Below the pieces are notes generated by a model. The model made no database searches, was not told the origin of the DNA, and worked only from the letters and a program-made list of their open reading frames with translations. From the NCBI GenBank assembly GCA_900078375.1, contig FLQS01000034.1, positions 1 through 64,000 of the forward strand: 64,000 bases of DNA. Reading direction: 5' to 3'. Position numbers and translations under genes: made by a program. Below are positions 16,444 through 25,113 of the stretch, one piece after another (position 1 is the first letter of the stretch; every line of letters begins with the position of its first letter). The DNA is from an uncultured Mycobacterium sp. GTDB taxonomy: Bacteria; Actinomycetota; Actinomycetes; Mycobacteriales; Mycobacteriaceae.

Positions 16444-18420
16444 GTGCACAGCGCACTCACCCGGGTATCGCTCTCGGTGATCGCGGTGCTGCTGCTGGGC
16501 TACGTGGCGCTGTTGGCGATCTCACCGCAACTCGGCGAGCGAGTGCCCACGCAGTGGCAGTGGTTCGGGAGCCCCGGCTCCTGGCAGACGCTGCTCATCC
16601 TGGTGGCGGTGCTCGTGGTGCTGGGATGGGTCGTCTTCTACTCACCGGGAAGCGGGCGGACGGGCGCGCCCGTGGCGATCGTCGCGAGTCTGTTGCTGAT
16701 CACCGCCGTGTTGGGCGGGGTGTCCTACTGGCGATGCTTCGACAGCGACAACCCGAAGCTCTTCACCCCGTTGATCTGGACGGCCGGGCTGGTCAAGGGC
16801 AGCACCGGCGACCACGAACTCGCCTTCGGCACGGTATGCCCATATCCCACCCCCATCGCCTTGGACCTTGGCCGGCTGACGGGCACTGCGGCGATCTTTC
16901 TCAGCGTCGTCGGCATCGCTACGGCACTGTTCCAATCCCGCTTGGACCGGCTGCGGATCTCGTTGGCCCGCTCGGTGACCGCGGTGGTCGACATCGACGA
17001 CGATGCGGCGTCGGTGGTGGGCGCCATTCGGACCACACTGGACCGCCGGAGCGCACTGGCCGTGATTACCTCCTCGCCCGACCGCGACTGCGTGCGCGAC
17101 GCGCGCGCCATGGGTGCGCGCATCGTGTCAGTCGACTTCACCAAACCCGAGATGTTGACGGCATTGCCGTTGTGGCGCAAGGTGAACAAGCTCTACCTGC
17201 TTTCGCCGGATCCGTCCGCGAACATCCGGCGCCTGGCGCTCATCACCGAGCGGTTGGCGACCGTCAGCCGCAGACAACGCCTGCCGCTGATCGTGCGTAT
17301 CGACGACCCTTGGCAGGCCGCAGCATGGCGCGCACAGCATTTCGGGGGTGCGGAGACGCGCTGGGCCGCGGACACCGTCGGCAAGTATGAGGTCACCGCT
17401 CGACGGCTGTTGGACGACGTTCTCGGACCCACGCCCGTCGAGCGCATTTTGGTATGCGGCGCATCGCAGCTGACTTTGGCGCTGTGCGCCGAAATGGTTC
17501 AGCGGCAACTGGAGTGGGACTACTACTCCGCACCCGACCGGCAACCGCTGCCTCCGCTGACGCTGGTCGCAGAAAGCGCCGAGGAGTTCAAGCAGGATCA
17601 TCTCTACGCGCACCGGCATCTGGGCCCGTCGACCGAGCATCGAGAACTTGCCACAATGGCCGAGAAGCCCTCGGTGCCATTTCTGATATCACTCATCGAA
17701 GCCGCGCCGACCAGCACCGCCGTCATTCTGGTCGACGATGTTCACGTCGAGGCCAGCACTGGCACACGCCTGGCCGCCCGCTACCCGAGGACGCCGATCT
17801 ACGCGTGGCACCCTGACGCGCAGGCAACCGATGACCGGACGCCGTTGGTGGGGCAGTTGTACATCTACCAGCTGAGCATGCACATGCCTGCGGGCAAAGC
17901 GCACGACACGTGGGAACGGGCGGCCCGACTGATTCACGATCGCTACGTCGCCGACGTCGAAACCCCTTCCGCCGCAACGCTGCCGTGGGATCAGCTCAGC
18001 GAGTTCTATCGCGGCTCGAACAGACGCCAAGTGCAGAACGCGCTCTGGATGGTGGAGGCGATCGGCGGGCACACGTGGAATACGTTTGGCGATGCGGCAT
18101 ATTCGGTGCCGACGGTGAAACTTCACGATCTCGCGCCCCTGGAGCGGCTACGGGTGATCGGATTCGACGAGGACACCGCGATCGCCATGGCCCGCAGCGA
18201 GCACGAGGACTGGTGCCGCTACTACCGCCAGGCCGGATGGAAATACGGTCCGATCCGTGATGACGCCAAGAAGATCCACAACAAGCTGGTGGATTGGGAC
18301 ACTATCGCCGCCGACCCTGAGCTTCTGTCCACCGCCTTGGCCAGCCTGGCGGATACGTTGTCCAAACTGCGCGAACTCGGCTACATCTCGCGGCCCGTGC
18401 CGGACGGGTCAGCGGTCTAG
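16444..18420 (+). CDS. Membrane protein with Rossmann (TrkA-N-like) and C-terminal RyR domain
   Basis: A 658-residue protein with about four N-terminal membrane helices (near residues 5-27, 46-67, 76-96 and 143-165), a soluble Rossmann-like region (SALAVITSSPDRDCVRDARAMGARIVSVDF, in two halves) resembling TrkA-N/RCK domains, a second similar region around VERILVCGASQLTLALCAEM, and at about 575-620 a RyR-type repeat: ARSEHEDWCRYYRQAGWKYG followed by DDAKKIHNKLVDWDTI. RyR repeats are named from ryanodine receptors; bacterial copies on TrkA-like membrane proteins have been proposed by comparative genomics as nucleotide-ligand sensors in conflict systems. Start: GTG 16444 with GAGG 8 nt upstream. 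It follows the GGR gene by 11 nt and shares CTAG with the convergent patatin gene. Channel-like or membrane-perturbing effector activity is an inference. Confidence 0.78.
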   Translation: MHSALTRVSLSVIAVLLLGYVALLAISPQLGERVPTQWQWFGSPGSWQTLLILVAVLVVLGWVVFYSPGSGRTGAPVAIVASLLLITAVLGGVSYWRCFDSDNPKLFTPLIWTAGLVKGSTGDHELAFGTVCPYPTPIALDLGRLTGTAAIFLSVVGIATALFQSRLDRLRISLARSVTAVVDIDDDAASVVGAIRTTLDRRSALAVITSSPDRDCVRDARAMGARIVSVDFTKPEMLTALPLWRKVNKLYLLSPDPSANIRRLALITERLATVSRRQRLPLIVRIDDPWQAAAWRAQHFGGAETRWAADTVGKYEVTARRLLDDVLGPTPVERILVCGASQLTLALCAEMVQRQLEWDYYSAPDRQPLPPLTLVAESAEEFKQDHLYAHRHLGPSTEHRELATMAEKPSVPFLISLIEAAPTSTAVILVDDVHVEASTGTRLAARYPRTPIYAWHPDAQATDDRTPLVGQLYIYQLSMHMPAGKAHDTWERAARLIHDRYVADVETPSAATLPWDQLSEFYRGSNRRQVQNALWMVEAIGGHTWNTFGDAAYSVPTVKLHDLAPLERLRVIGFDEDTAIAMARSEHEDWCRYYRQAGWKYGPIRDDAKKIHNKLVDWDTIAADPELLSTALASLADTLSKLRELGYISRPVPDGSAV

Positions 18421-19568
18421 ATGTCAAAGCCTGCGGGAAAGTGCCCGGGCTCGATCTGAACCTTCGACGCAGCTCGACCCAAACGCGTCAACTCCGGAAG
18501 ATTCCTGGCGTTGTCCATCGCGTAGAGCGCATCACATTGGCGGTCGCTGCGTTCGATGCCAAGGGTTTTCGACAACCAGTGTGGTTCCAAGGAGAGCTCG
18601 TAGCGCAAATACGACATCATGGCCGGCCCACCCCCGAGTACGTCGGAGCTCAGATCACCAACTTCGGCATCTATCGCCCATGCCGTCGGGCTGCGCGACA
18701 TCCATTGCAGCACAGCCTGGCCCAGCCAGTTGGCGTCCTGCATGATGGACACGACCGACTCCGCGGCCAGCTTGATCGCCGGCATCCTCACCACATCCGC
18801 AGCCGCTACGGACACGGGCCGAAATCCCGTTCCCACCGAAACCAGTAGTAATTGGTCCTCACCGAATGGCCACTCCAACCCGTAACCACTGCAGGTGCCC
18901 ATCATCAGCAGTTGCATCGACGGATTGTTGTAGGGGCTGATCCCGCCGTCGACAAAGGCGCCCATGAGATGCGGGGAAACCTGCAACAGCTCGGGTTCGA
19001 AGTAGTGCGGTGCAGCAGTGCTGGCACGGATGACGTTACGTATCAGTAGGTTCCGATTTCCCGAGCCGGCCACACCGTCAGGCCCGTCATAGAATTTGCC
19101 GCGCGGATTATTGTGCAGCAGCCAGGGACTCCCCGTGTCAAGGCGCTTGGTCATCACCATCAAGCCAGTCCGCAACTTCTTGCTACCCAGCGTCTCGTCC
19201 CTGAAGTACGTCGATAACGCGCGCATCAGTGGCTCTTTGGGGAACTTCGCGCCGAGCACCCCGAACCGCAGAAAACTCTCCTCGAACACCTCGACCCCGA
19301 GCGTGTGATAGACACCGATCAGTTCCTCGACCGACATTCCCATCGCCAGGCCCGCGGCGATGATGGAGCCGGTTGACGTGCCTCCGATCAGGTCGAAGTA
19401 GTCGCACAGGCGGAAATCGGGGTCGTTGTCGACCCGTTTGCGGAGGATGTCTTCGATCCTGGCCAAATAGCCGAGGCTCAGCGCACCGCGAACACCACCA
19501 CCGTCCAAGGAGAGCATGCGTTTTGGGCCGTCGCCGAACAGGTGGTCATCGAGAGTCCTATACGCCAT
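18417..19568 (-). CDS. Patatin-like phospholipase
   Basis: A 383-residue patatin-type lipid hydrolase with an intact catalytic set: oxyanion loop DGGGVRGALSLGYL, nucleophile GTSTGS (Ser), and catalytic Asp in DGGISPYNNP. Stand-alone patatins of this kind degrade membrane phospholipids; in CBASS systems (CapV/CapE) they kill infected cells when switched on by a cyclic nucleotide. Here no CD-NTase is present; instead it lies directly downstream of the TIR-nSTAND-WD40 gene (stop at 19584; gap of 15 nt to ATG 19568, 9 nt to GTG 19574), so the two are almost certainly one operon and the patatin may be its effector. It shares its stop, inside CTAG, with the convergent RyR gene. Confidence 0.9.
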   Translation of the reverse strand: MAYRTLDDHLFGDGPKRMLSLDGGGVRGALSLGYLARIEDILRKRVDNDPDFRLCDYFDLIGGTSTGSIIAAGLAMGMSVEELIGVYHTLGVEVFEESFLRFGVLGAKFPKEPLMRALSTYFRDETLGSKKLRTGLMVMTKRLDTGSPWLLHNNPRGKFYDGPDGVAGSGNRNLLIRNVIRASTAAPHYFEPELLQVSPHLMGAFVDGGISPYNNPSMQLLMMGTCSGYGLEWPFGEDQLLLVSVGTGFRPVSVAAADVVRMPAIKLAAESVVSIMQDANWLGQAVLQWMSRSPTAWAIDAEVGDLSSDVLGGGPAMMSYLRYELSLEPHWLSKTLGIERSDRQCDALYAMDNARNLPELTRLGRAASKVQIEPGHFPAGFDI

Positions 19569-19583
19569 GCCCACGCCCGGCCA

Positions 19584-22500
19584 CTATTGGTCCGTGGCCA
19601 TCGGAAGGCCGGGGCAGGTGGTCATGTAGTCGATGTCGGGCGACACCCAGTCGTTCCACTGGGCGCGGCTCATGTTCGTGGTCAGTTTGGAACACAGGTC
19701 GCCCCCGCTGGCCTCGGTGGACCACAATCGCAAAGCACCGTCGTCGCCGGCTGACACCACCAGGTGGTGTTCGGAGTTTGTCGCGACGCCCACGACCAGG
19801 GCGGCGTGCCCCTGGAGCGGTGCACCGATGGGTCTTCCAGAGGCGGCATCCCACAACCGCACATCGCCCTCATAGCCGCCAGAGACGATCAACCGTCCGT
19901 CCTGTCCGAACACAACGGAGCCGACCGCGTCGGTGTGGCCGATGAGGGGCTTACCGATCGGTGCTCCGGTCTCGGCATCCCACAGTCGCACGAGACCATC
20001 ACTGGCGCCGGAGACGATGCGCTTTCCGTCTGGACTGTAGGCGACACTGTCGACCGTATTCGTGTGGCCGGTGATCGGCTTCCCGATCGGCGCCCCAGTG
20101 TTGGCATCCCACAACCGAATCGTGCGGTCAACACTGCCCGACACGATGCGCGAACCGTCCGGGCTGAAAGCCACACCGTAGACGTCGTTGGTGTGTCCAG
20201 TGAGCGGATTACCAATTGGTGCACCAGAATTGACGTCCCAGATCCGGATGGTCCGATCCGCACTGCCCGATACCAACTTGGAGCCGTCCGGGCTGAACCC
20301 GATGGCCCAGACCAGGTCGGTGTGGCCGGTCAGCGGGCGGCCCAACAGCTTTCCGGTTTTCGTATCCCAGATCCGGATGGTCCTGTCATCGCCACCTTCT
20401 GCCACCCGTCGACCGTCGGGGCTGAATGCGACCGCCTCAATCGCTTGCTTAGGTGTGGCGAGAAGCGGCGTGCCGACCATCAGACCGGACTGAGTGTCCC
20501 AAAGGCGCACCGACCCGTCGTCACCACCGCTGGCGATCAGTCTGCCGTCCGGGCTCAGCGCCACGGCCCACAGCTCGCCCTGCCCGGCCAGAATCATGTC
20601 ACCGACATCCCACAGCCGAACGGACTGGTCGTAGCTGCCGGTGACAAGGTACCGGCCGTCGGGACTGAAGGCGAGGCTGTAGACATCAAACTCGTGGCCG
20701 GTCAACGGTTTACCCACAGCCGAACCGGTCCCGGCGTCCCACATCCACACGACATTGTCGCCACCGGCCGACGCGAGCATGCGCCCGTCGGGACTGAAGG
20801 CGATTTCGTGGATGACGTCGTCGTGACCAACCATTGGACCGGCTATCGGCCGGCGGGCATCCGCATCCCAGAGATAGAGGTTCTTGTCTTTTGACCCCGA
20901 TGCCAGCCGGTGTCCGTCGGGGCTGAAGGCCACCGCCGTCACCGCATCTTTGTGCCCTGTCAGGGGTTCTCCGATGGGAGTGAGGGCGTCGGCATCCCAC
21001 AGTCGCACTGTTTTGTCGTCGGCACCCGAGGCGATTCGATGGCCGTCGGGGCTGAACGCGATCGAATTGACGGCATCCTCGGGGCCGACAAGAACTTGCG
21101 CCAGCTGCGTACCGGTGTTCGCATCCCACAACCGAATCGTTCCGTCCGAGGACCCGGTGGCGAGCCGGTGTCCATCGGGGCTGAAGATCACCTGCTTGAC
21201 GTTGGTTGCGTCGACCCGCATCGGTGTGCCGCCTCCGGCAGCATCTGTGCTCCACAGCAGAACGGACTGCTCGCTGGCGGCGGCCAGCCACCGGCCGTCG
21301 GGGCTGTAGGTGACGCTGAACGCCGAGTCCGTCAACCCGGTCAAGGGTTGACCGACGAGATTTCCGGTCACTCTGTCCCACACCCGCACCAGGTGGTCGT
21401 CACTGGCGCTGGCGACGCGGCTCCCGTCGGGGCTGAAGGCCACGCTGTACACCGGAGAGCCGGCGGGAATTATTTTGACGAGGTCGTGCCGGCTGACGGC
21501 AGCGCTGTAGATCGCGTCGTCCTTCGGATCATTGTCGATCAGTCCGGCGGCGAGCACCTGTTGCAGTGCCCGTTGGTCACCCCCGGGTCGAACCTGCTCG
21601 AGCATGCCCTGGGCTTCCGATTCCAATCTGGCCGCCGTCGCTTGCCGGAACCGGGTCTGCGCCTGACTGTGTGCCGATGTGGCCCACACCGACGCTGCTA
21701 TCGCCAGGACCGCGACGGTGGCCGTGCCCGCGACCAGTACACGCAGCACTTGAGATCTCTTGCGCAGCACCGCAGAATGCGCCTCTGCGATGGCTTGCTT
21801 CTCCTGAGCGTGCTCGGCGCGCTCCTGCGCCGCGCATAGTTCCGCTTCCCGTTGGTGCGCCTCGGCTGCGCGGCGCTGCTCCTCGCGTTCGCTTGATGCA
21901 TCAAGATATTCGCCGGCGCGGGCGAGACGCTCGTGAAATCCCGGCTTGTCCAGGAGCGCAACCGCTTCGTCGAGCCGACTCCCCTCCAGCAGCCAGGCCG
22001 GATCGCGGTCGTTGGCCTCCCACGCGTGGGAATAGTGTTCGAGGTCGTCGGCGTCCTTGAGGTCTTGCCGTTCTTCACGCAACCAGTCTGCGAGTTCATC
22101 CCATTGCCGGAGCAAGCTCTCCAGCGCCACCTCGACGACGGTCTGCCCGTCGCGGGTGTCTTTCAACATCAGCCGCTTTGCCACCAGCGCATCGACCAGT
22201 GGACGACTTGCTTCGGGCAGATCCGACCAGCGCGCCACCCGCCGCATCGGCTGATCATTGTTGGGGTTGATCGTGGCGAGCCAAGGGATGAACGCGGCGC
22301 GCAGCGCTTCGAGTTCTTCTGCCTGTTCCTCCGGATGGGCAGCCAGCACCTCGTCGATCTCGGTCTGCACGACCCTGTGCATGCCGCCGAGCGCTTGATA
22401 GTGCTCCAGGCTCAGCTCCCCCGTGTCGCCGTAGTCGGTGTAGAGCCGGGACAGCGTCAACGCCAGGATGGGCAGTGTGTCCGCGCCATCGGCGGCGTCC

Positions 22501-23783
22501 AGTAACAAGCGCTCCACGAGATCCGGGGCCACCTTCAAAGGCTGCCCCGCATCAGTGGAGCGCTGCGCCGGCCCGGTGATCACCTCCTTGAACTCGGTGG
22601 GCGGCATGGGTTTCAGTTCGTCGAACAGCACCGTGCCGACCTCGGCCATCGCTGGATGAGTCTGCATCAGTTCGTATCGGTCGGTGCGGATGGTGGCCGT
22701 CACAACCAGCCCGGCTTGTGCGGTGTTCAGCTGGCGCCCGACGCGTTCCAACAGTCGCAAGAACACATCGGCCTGCTCGCCGGCATCGGCGGAGAACAGT
22801 TCTTCGGCTTGATCCAACGGCAGCAATAGTGTCGGCGCCACCGGCGCGTCTTGGTCATTCCCGCGTTCCAGCAATCGCGTTGCGGCTTCATCGCGAATCT
22901 CGTTGAGCCAAACCGCTACTCGGTCAGCATCCTCGCTCAGACAGGCCGCCTTGATCTCACCCAGGCTCGGCTTGCTGAGCCCGAATGATCGCCGCCCCGC
23001 GTAGATCGCCGCCGCCAAGCCGGACTGTCCGGTCAACGCGCTGCGCTCGGGACGAACGATGTCGAGCACCGCGAAACGGCGGTCCTCTCGCCGCAGACGC
23101 GGCAGGAGCCCGGCCCGCAGGAACGACGACTTGCCCGTCCCCGATGGACCGAGCACCACGAACCAGGCATTCACTCCGGACATGCGCATGCCGCGCAGGG
23201 CATCCAGCGCGCGCACAATTTGCGCGTCCCGCCCGAAGAACACTGCCGCGTCGGCGGATTCCAACGGCTCCCACCCGCGGTACGGAGCCCGTCCCGGGTC
23301 ATCTCGTGGTGGCCAGGCGAAGGACTCGGCACCGATTCCGGCACCACGGAGCCCTTCGCGTAGGCGATCCAGTCCGTCGTTCGCGAATGTTACGGGCGTT
23401 CCGGAACCGATATCGATCTGTGTGGTCGGACCGTCGCCGAATAGGTCACAACGTTGCCACTCCAACGTCAGATCGTCACCAGCGGACGGCTCCAGCCGCG
23501 CTACGAAAATCTGCTTGTTCAGGTTCTCCGCGGTGCGGTATTCCACCTTGCACTCATGCGAGGCCTCCCAGTTTCGCGACAGCAGGCATACGACGGCTTC
23601 ACAGCGTGCATTTGCTTGCCGCAGTGCGTCCTTCCACCGTGTCCCGGCCTTCAGTCCGGTGTGGTGGTCGACGTCGAGGAAGATTTCGTCGGGTAGCGCA
23701 ACATCCTGCTCGATCAACCACTGCCTCAACGCGATCGCCTCGCGGGAGTCCACGCTGGAGTGACTGAGGAAGATGCGGGACAT
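19584..23783 (-). CDS. TIR - nSTAND1 ATPase - membrane segment - 14-repeat WD40 protein
   Basis: A 1399-residue sensor-type protein. TIR domain at 1-about 150: FLSHSSVDS, FLDVDHHTGLKAGTRW, and W72-S75-C78-E81 with Glu81 as the likely NADase catalytic residue. Then the nSTAND1 signature PYRGWEPLESADAAVFFGRD and Walker A GPSGTGKS (212-219), Walker B-like LLLPLDQAEELF, helical arms (HYSHAWEANDRDPAWLLEGSRL), a coiled coil and one membrane helix (VLRVLVAGTATVAVLAIAAS), then fourteen WD40 repeats (SPDG...RLWD), enough for two seven-bladed propellers. The tail MSRAQWNDWVSPDID is typical of actinobacterial TIR/WD40 proteins. Start: ATG 23783 with GGGGGTG upstream. First gene of an operon with the patatin. 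Known relatives are STAND/NACHT-type immune sensors; an anti-phage role is inferred. Confidence 0.9.
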   Translation of the reverse strand: MSRIFLSHSSVDSREAIALRQWLIEQDVALPDEIFLDVDHHTGLKAGTRWKDALRQANARCEAVVCLLSRNWEASHECKVEYRTAENLNKQIFVARLEPSAGDDLTLEWQRCDLFGDGPTTQIDIGSGTPVTFANDGLDRLREGLRGAGIGAESFAWPPRDDPGRAPYRGWEPLESADAAVFFGRDAQIVRALDALRGMRMSGVNAWFVVLGPSGTGKSSFLRAGLLPRLRREDRRFAVLDIVRPERSALTGQSGLAAAIYAGRRSFGLSKPSLGEIKAACLSEDADRVAVWLNEIRDEAATRLLERGNDQDAPVAPTLLLPLDQAEELFSADAGEQADVFLRLLERVGRQLNTAQAGLVVTATIRTDRYELMQTHPAMAEVGTVLFDELKPMPPTEFKEVITGPAQRSTDAGQPLKVAPDLVERLLLDAADGADTLPILALTLSRLYTDYGDTGELSLEHYQALGGMHRVVQTEIDEVLAAHPEEQAEELEALRAAFIPWLATINPNNDQPMRRVARWSDLPEASRPLVDALVAKRLMLKDTRDGQTVVEVALESLLRQWDELADWLREERQDLKDADDLEHYSHAWEANDRDPAWLLEGSRLDEAVALLDKPGFHERLARAGEYLDASSEREEQRRAAEAHQREAELCAAQERAEHAQEKQAIAEAHSAVLRKRSQVLRVLVAGTATVAVLAIAASVWATSAHSQAQTRFRQATAARLESEAQGMLEQVRPGGDQRALQQVLAAGLIDNDPKDDAIYSAAVSRHDLVKIIPAGSPVYSVAFSPDGSRVASASDDHLVRVWDRVTGNLVGQPLTGLTDSAFSVTYSPDGRWLAAASEQSVLLWSTDAAGGGTPMRVDATNVKQVIFSPDGHRLATGSSDGTIRLWDANTGTQLAQVLVGPEDAVNSIAFSPDGHRIASGADDKTVRLWDADALTPIGEPLTGHKDAVTAVAFSPDGHRLASGSKDKNLYLWDADARRPIAGPMVGHDDVIHEIAFSPDGRMLASAGGDNVVWMWDAGTGSAVGKPLTGHEFDVYSLAFSPDGRYLVTGSYDQSVRLWDVGDMILAGQGELWAVALSPDGRLIASGGDDGSVRLWDTQSGLMVGTPLLATPKQAIEAVAFSPDGRRVAEGGDDRTIRIWDTKTGKLLGRPLTGHTDLVWAIGFSPDGSKLVSGSADRTIRIWDVNSGAPIGNPLTGHTNDVYGVAFSPDGSRIVSGSVDRTIRLWDANTGAPIGKPITGHTNTVDSVAYSPDGKRIVSGASDGLVRLWDAETGAPIGKPLIGHTDAVGSVVFGQDGRLIVSGGYEGDVRLWDAASGRPIGAPLQGHAALVVGVATNSEHHLVVSAGDDGALRLWSTEASGGDLCSKLTTNMSRAQWNDWVSPDIDYMTTCPGLPMATDQ

Positions 23784-24047
23784 GGCGTCACCCCCAGCGA
23801 ACTTCAACCCAACCTGGACGACATCGGCGAATTAACGACCGTGTCACGGTATGTCACGAAATGCCAGCGTGTAGGTAGTTTCGGACGAAAGAACCAGGTT
23901 CGGCCGTTCTGCGGACCCGACAACCGTGCGGAACGGGAACAAGTTTCGTTCACCCAAAGCGCCGTCCCGACGCGATTACAGTCACCCTGTGGGGTCTGCA
24001 TGGTTGGCGCAAACGCGTCAGAACGGCACACGAACAGGCGATGCCGA
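23784..24047 (+). other. 264-bp divergent intergenic region
   Basis: Between the TIR-nSTAND gene (minus) and the PGDYG-like gene (plus). It must hold both promoters. Visible elements are two near-identical TGTCACG words (around 23843-23860) and a TACAGT at about 23985 that could be a -10 box for the plus side, 60 nt before GTG 24048. I see no gene, tRNA or obvious terminator here. Confidence 0.4.
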
Positions 24048-24467
24048 GTGAACACCACTCCGCATTCTCCCGATGACTCCAACGACGATGAATGGCAGTT
24101 GTTTCGACGGATCGGCACCGTCGTGGCCGAACAGCGAATCGAAGACTGGACCTGGACACTTCGCTCCGGGCAGACCATGACGGCCAACGCCGGCGACTGG
24201 TCTGTCCAAGACACCACCACCGGGCACACATGGTCGGTGCGCGACGACATCTTCCGCTCACGCTACGAGAACGTCGGCGGCCGAATCTGGCGACGGCGAG
24301 GCATGGTCAGAGCGCGGCCGGTGCGCGACGGTGAAGTCGTCGACACCCTCGAAGGCCGCGTAACCACCTCCGCCGGCGAATGGTTGGTTCTGGGCGAGCA
24401 TGGCGATCGGTGGCCGGTCCCCGGCGACGAGTTCGCGCAACGATACGACGGGCCATTTCCGGATTAG
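24048..24467 (+). CDS. Protein with two PGDYG-like repeats
   Basis: A 139-residue protein with two copies of a small beta unit. Copy one runs through TANAGDWSVQDTTTGHTWSVRDDIFRSRYE; copy two through TSAGEWLVLGEHGDRWPVPGDEFAQRYD (each given here as its diagnostic GDW/GEW, W-V and F..RY core). This GDWI-G-WP-F-Y pattern is common in short phage and bacterial proteins of the PGDYG type, where it is usually single. No enzyme motif or membrane helix is seen. GTG 24048 is the chosen start; an upstream ATG at 24000 is open in frame but not convincing. It is divergent from the TIR-nSTAND gene and 10 nt before the SUKH gene. Possible target-binding or decoy role is speculation. Confidence 0.6.
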   Translation: MNTTPHSPDDSNDDEWQLFRRIGTVVAEQRIEDWTWTLRSGQTMTANAGDWSVQDTTTGHTWSVRDDIFRSRYENVGGRIWRRRGMVRARPVRDGEVVDTLEGRVTTSAGEWLVLGEHGDRWPVPGDEFAQRYDGPFPD

Positions 24468-24470
24468 GCT
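24465..24470 (+). promoter_or_regulatory. Putative -10 box of leaderless SUKH-like gene
   Basis: TAGGCT (TANNNT) ends 7 nt before ATG 24478; its TAG is also the stop codon of the preceding gene. No Shine-Dalgarno sequence is present. Confidence 0.4.
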
Positions 24471-24477
24471 TTGTCGC

Positions 24478-24999
24478 ATGCCCGACGACGGCACGGTGAC
24501 GATAGCCCCCGGCCTTACCGACGATGAGCTGACGCGCATCGAAGACGAGTTCGGTTTCGAATTCGCCGGCGACCACCGATCGTTTCTGTCCTGCGGTCTG
24601 CCGGTTGGGGATACGTGGCCCAATTGGCGGGAGGCTCCGCGCCGCAATCTGCAACAGCGATTACGACTCCCGGCCGAGGGAATCCTGTTCGCTGTCGAGT
24701 GGCGGGAGTTCTGGGGCGTCGACTGGGGTGTCCGCCCGCCCCGGATGAAGGATGCGTTGCGCAGCGCGAATTATCATCTGGCGCGGGTGCCGCAGCTGGT
24801 GCCGGTGCATGCGAATTGCTACCTGCCCGCCGGTCGCGGCAGTCACGGCCATCCCGTGCTGTCGGTATATCAGTCCGACGTAAGCTCTTGTGGCACTGAC
24901 ATTTTCGCCTACATCGAGCGCGAGTTCGGACATGTCGAGGCCGATCCGTCGCAGCCGCCGACGCCGACGGTGAAGTTCTGGTCCGACCTGATCAGCTAG
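24478..24999 (+). CDS. SMI1/KNR4 (SUKH)-like protein
   Basis: A 173-residue soluble protein resembling the SUKH superfamily (SMI1/KNR4): N-terminal LTDDELTRIEDEFGFEF-AGDHRSFLSCGLPVGDTWPNWR, then LRLPAEGILFAVEWREFW, YHLARVPQLVPVHANCYLPA and PVLSVYQSDVSSCGTDIFAYIEREF. Actinobacterial proteins with this exact order are usually annotated SMI1/KNR4. SUKH proteins are often immunity proteins neutralising toxins of contact-dependent systems, or host-defence related. No toxin gene is adjacent. ATG 24478 lies 7 nt after a TAGGCT -10 box. Its closeness to the TIR/patatin/RyR genes supports a conflict-related neighbourhood but not a defined role. Confidence 0.68.
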   Translation: MPDDGTVTIAPGLTDDELTRIEDEFGFEFAGDHRSFLSCGLPVGDTWPNWREAPRRNLQQRLRLPAEGILFAVEWREFWGVDWGVRPPRMKDALRSANYHLARVPQLVPVHANCYLPAGRGSHGHPVLSVYQSDVSSCGTDIFAYIEREFGHVEADPSQPPTPTVKFWSDLIS

Positions 25000-25101
25000 C
25001 CAGCCGGAACATAGGGTTCACCCACGAGCAGCCTGCCGTATGTCACCCACCGCGACGATCGTACCGGTGAGTTTCCTGGTCAGACCGGTAATTGCACCTG
25101 A

Positions 25102-25107
25102 TACCGT
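25102..25107 (+). promoter_or_regulatory. Putative -10 box of leaderless thioesterase gene
   Basis: TACCGT ends 6 nt before GTG 25114, identical to the hexamer before fecB. Supports a leaderless transcript and the GTG start. Confidence 0.45.
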
Positions 25108-25113
25108 CGCTGC

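Noticed and set aside
19700..21450. Regular repeats that might be a CRISPR or tandem DNA repeat
   Set aside because: The periodic words are codons of the WD40 repeats (SPDG...RLWD) in one open reading frame; no constant repeat-spacer structure.
16444..23783. Type I/II CBASS or Thoeris system
   Set aside because: A patatin and a TIR are present but no CD-NTase, Cap2/Cap3 or ThsA-type SIR2/SLOG protein; the class III cyclase at 11590-14262 is a different enzyme family and not in the island.
23784..24047. Prophage remnant suggested by the neighbouring PGDYG-like protein
   Set aside because: No integrase, structural, or lysis genes and no att repeats were found around it.
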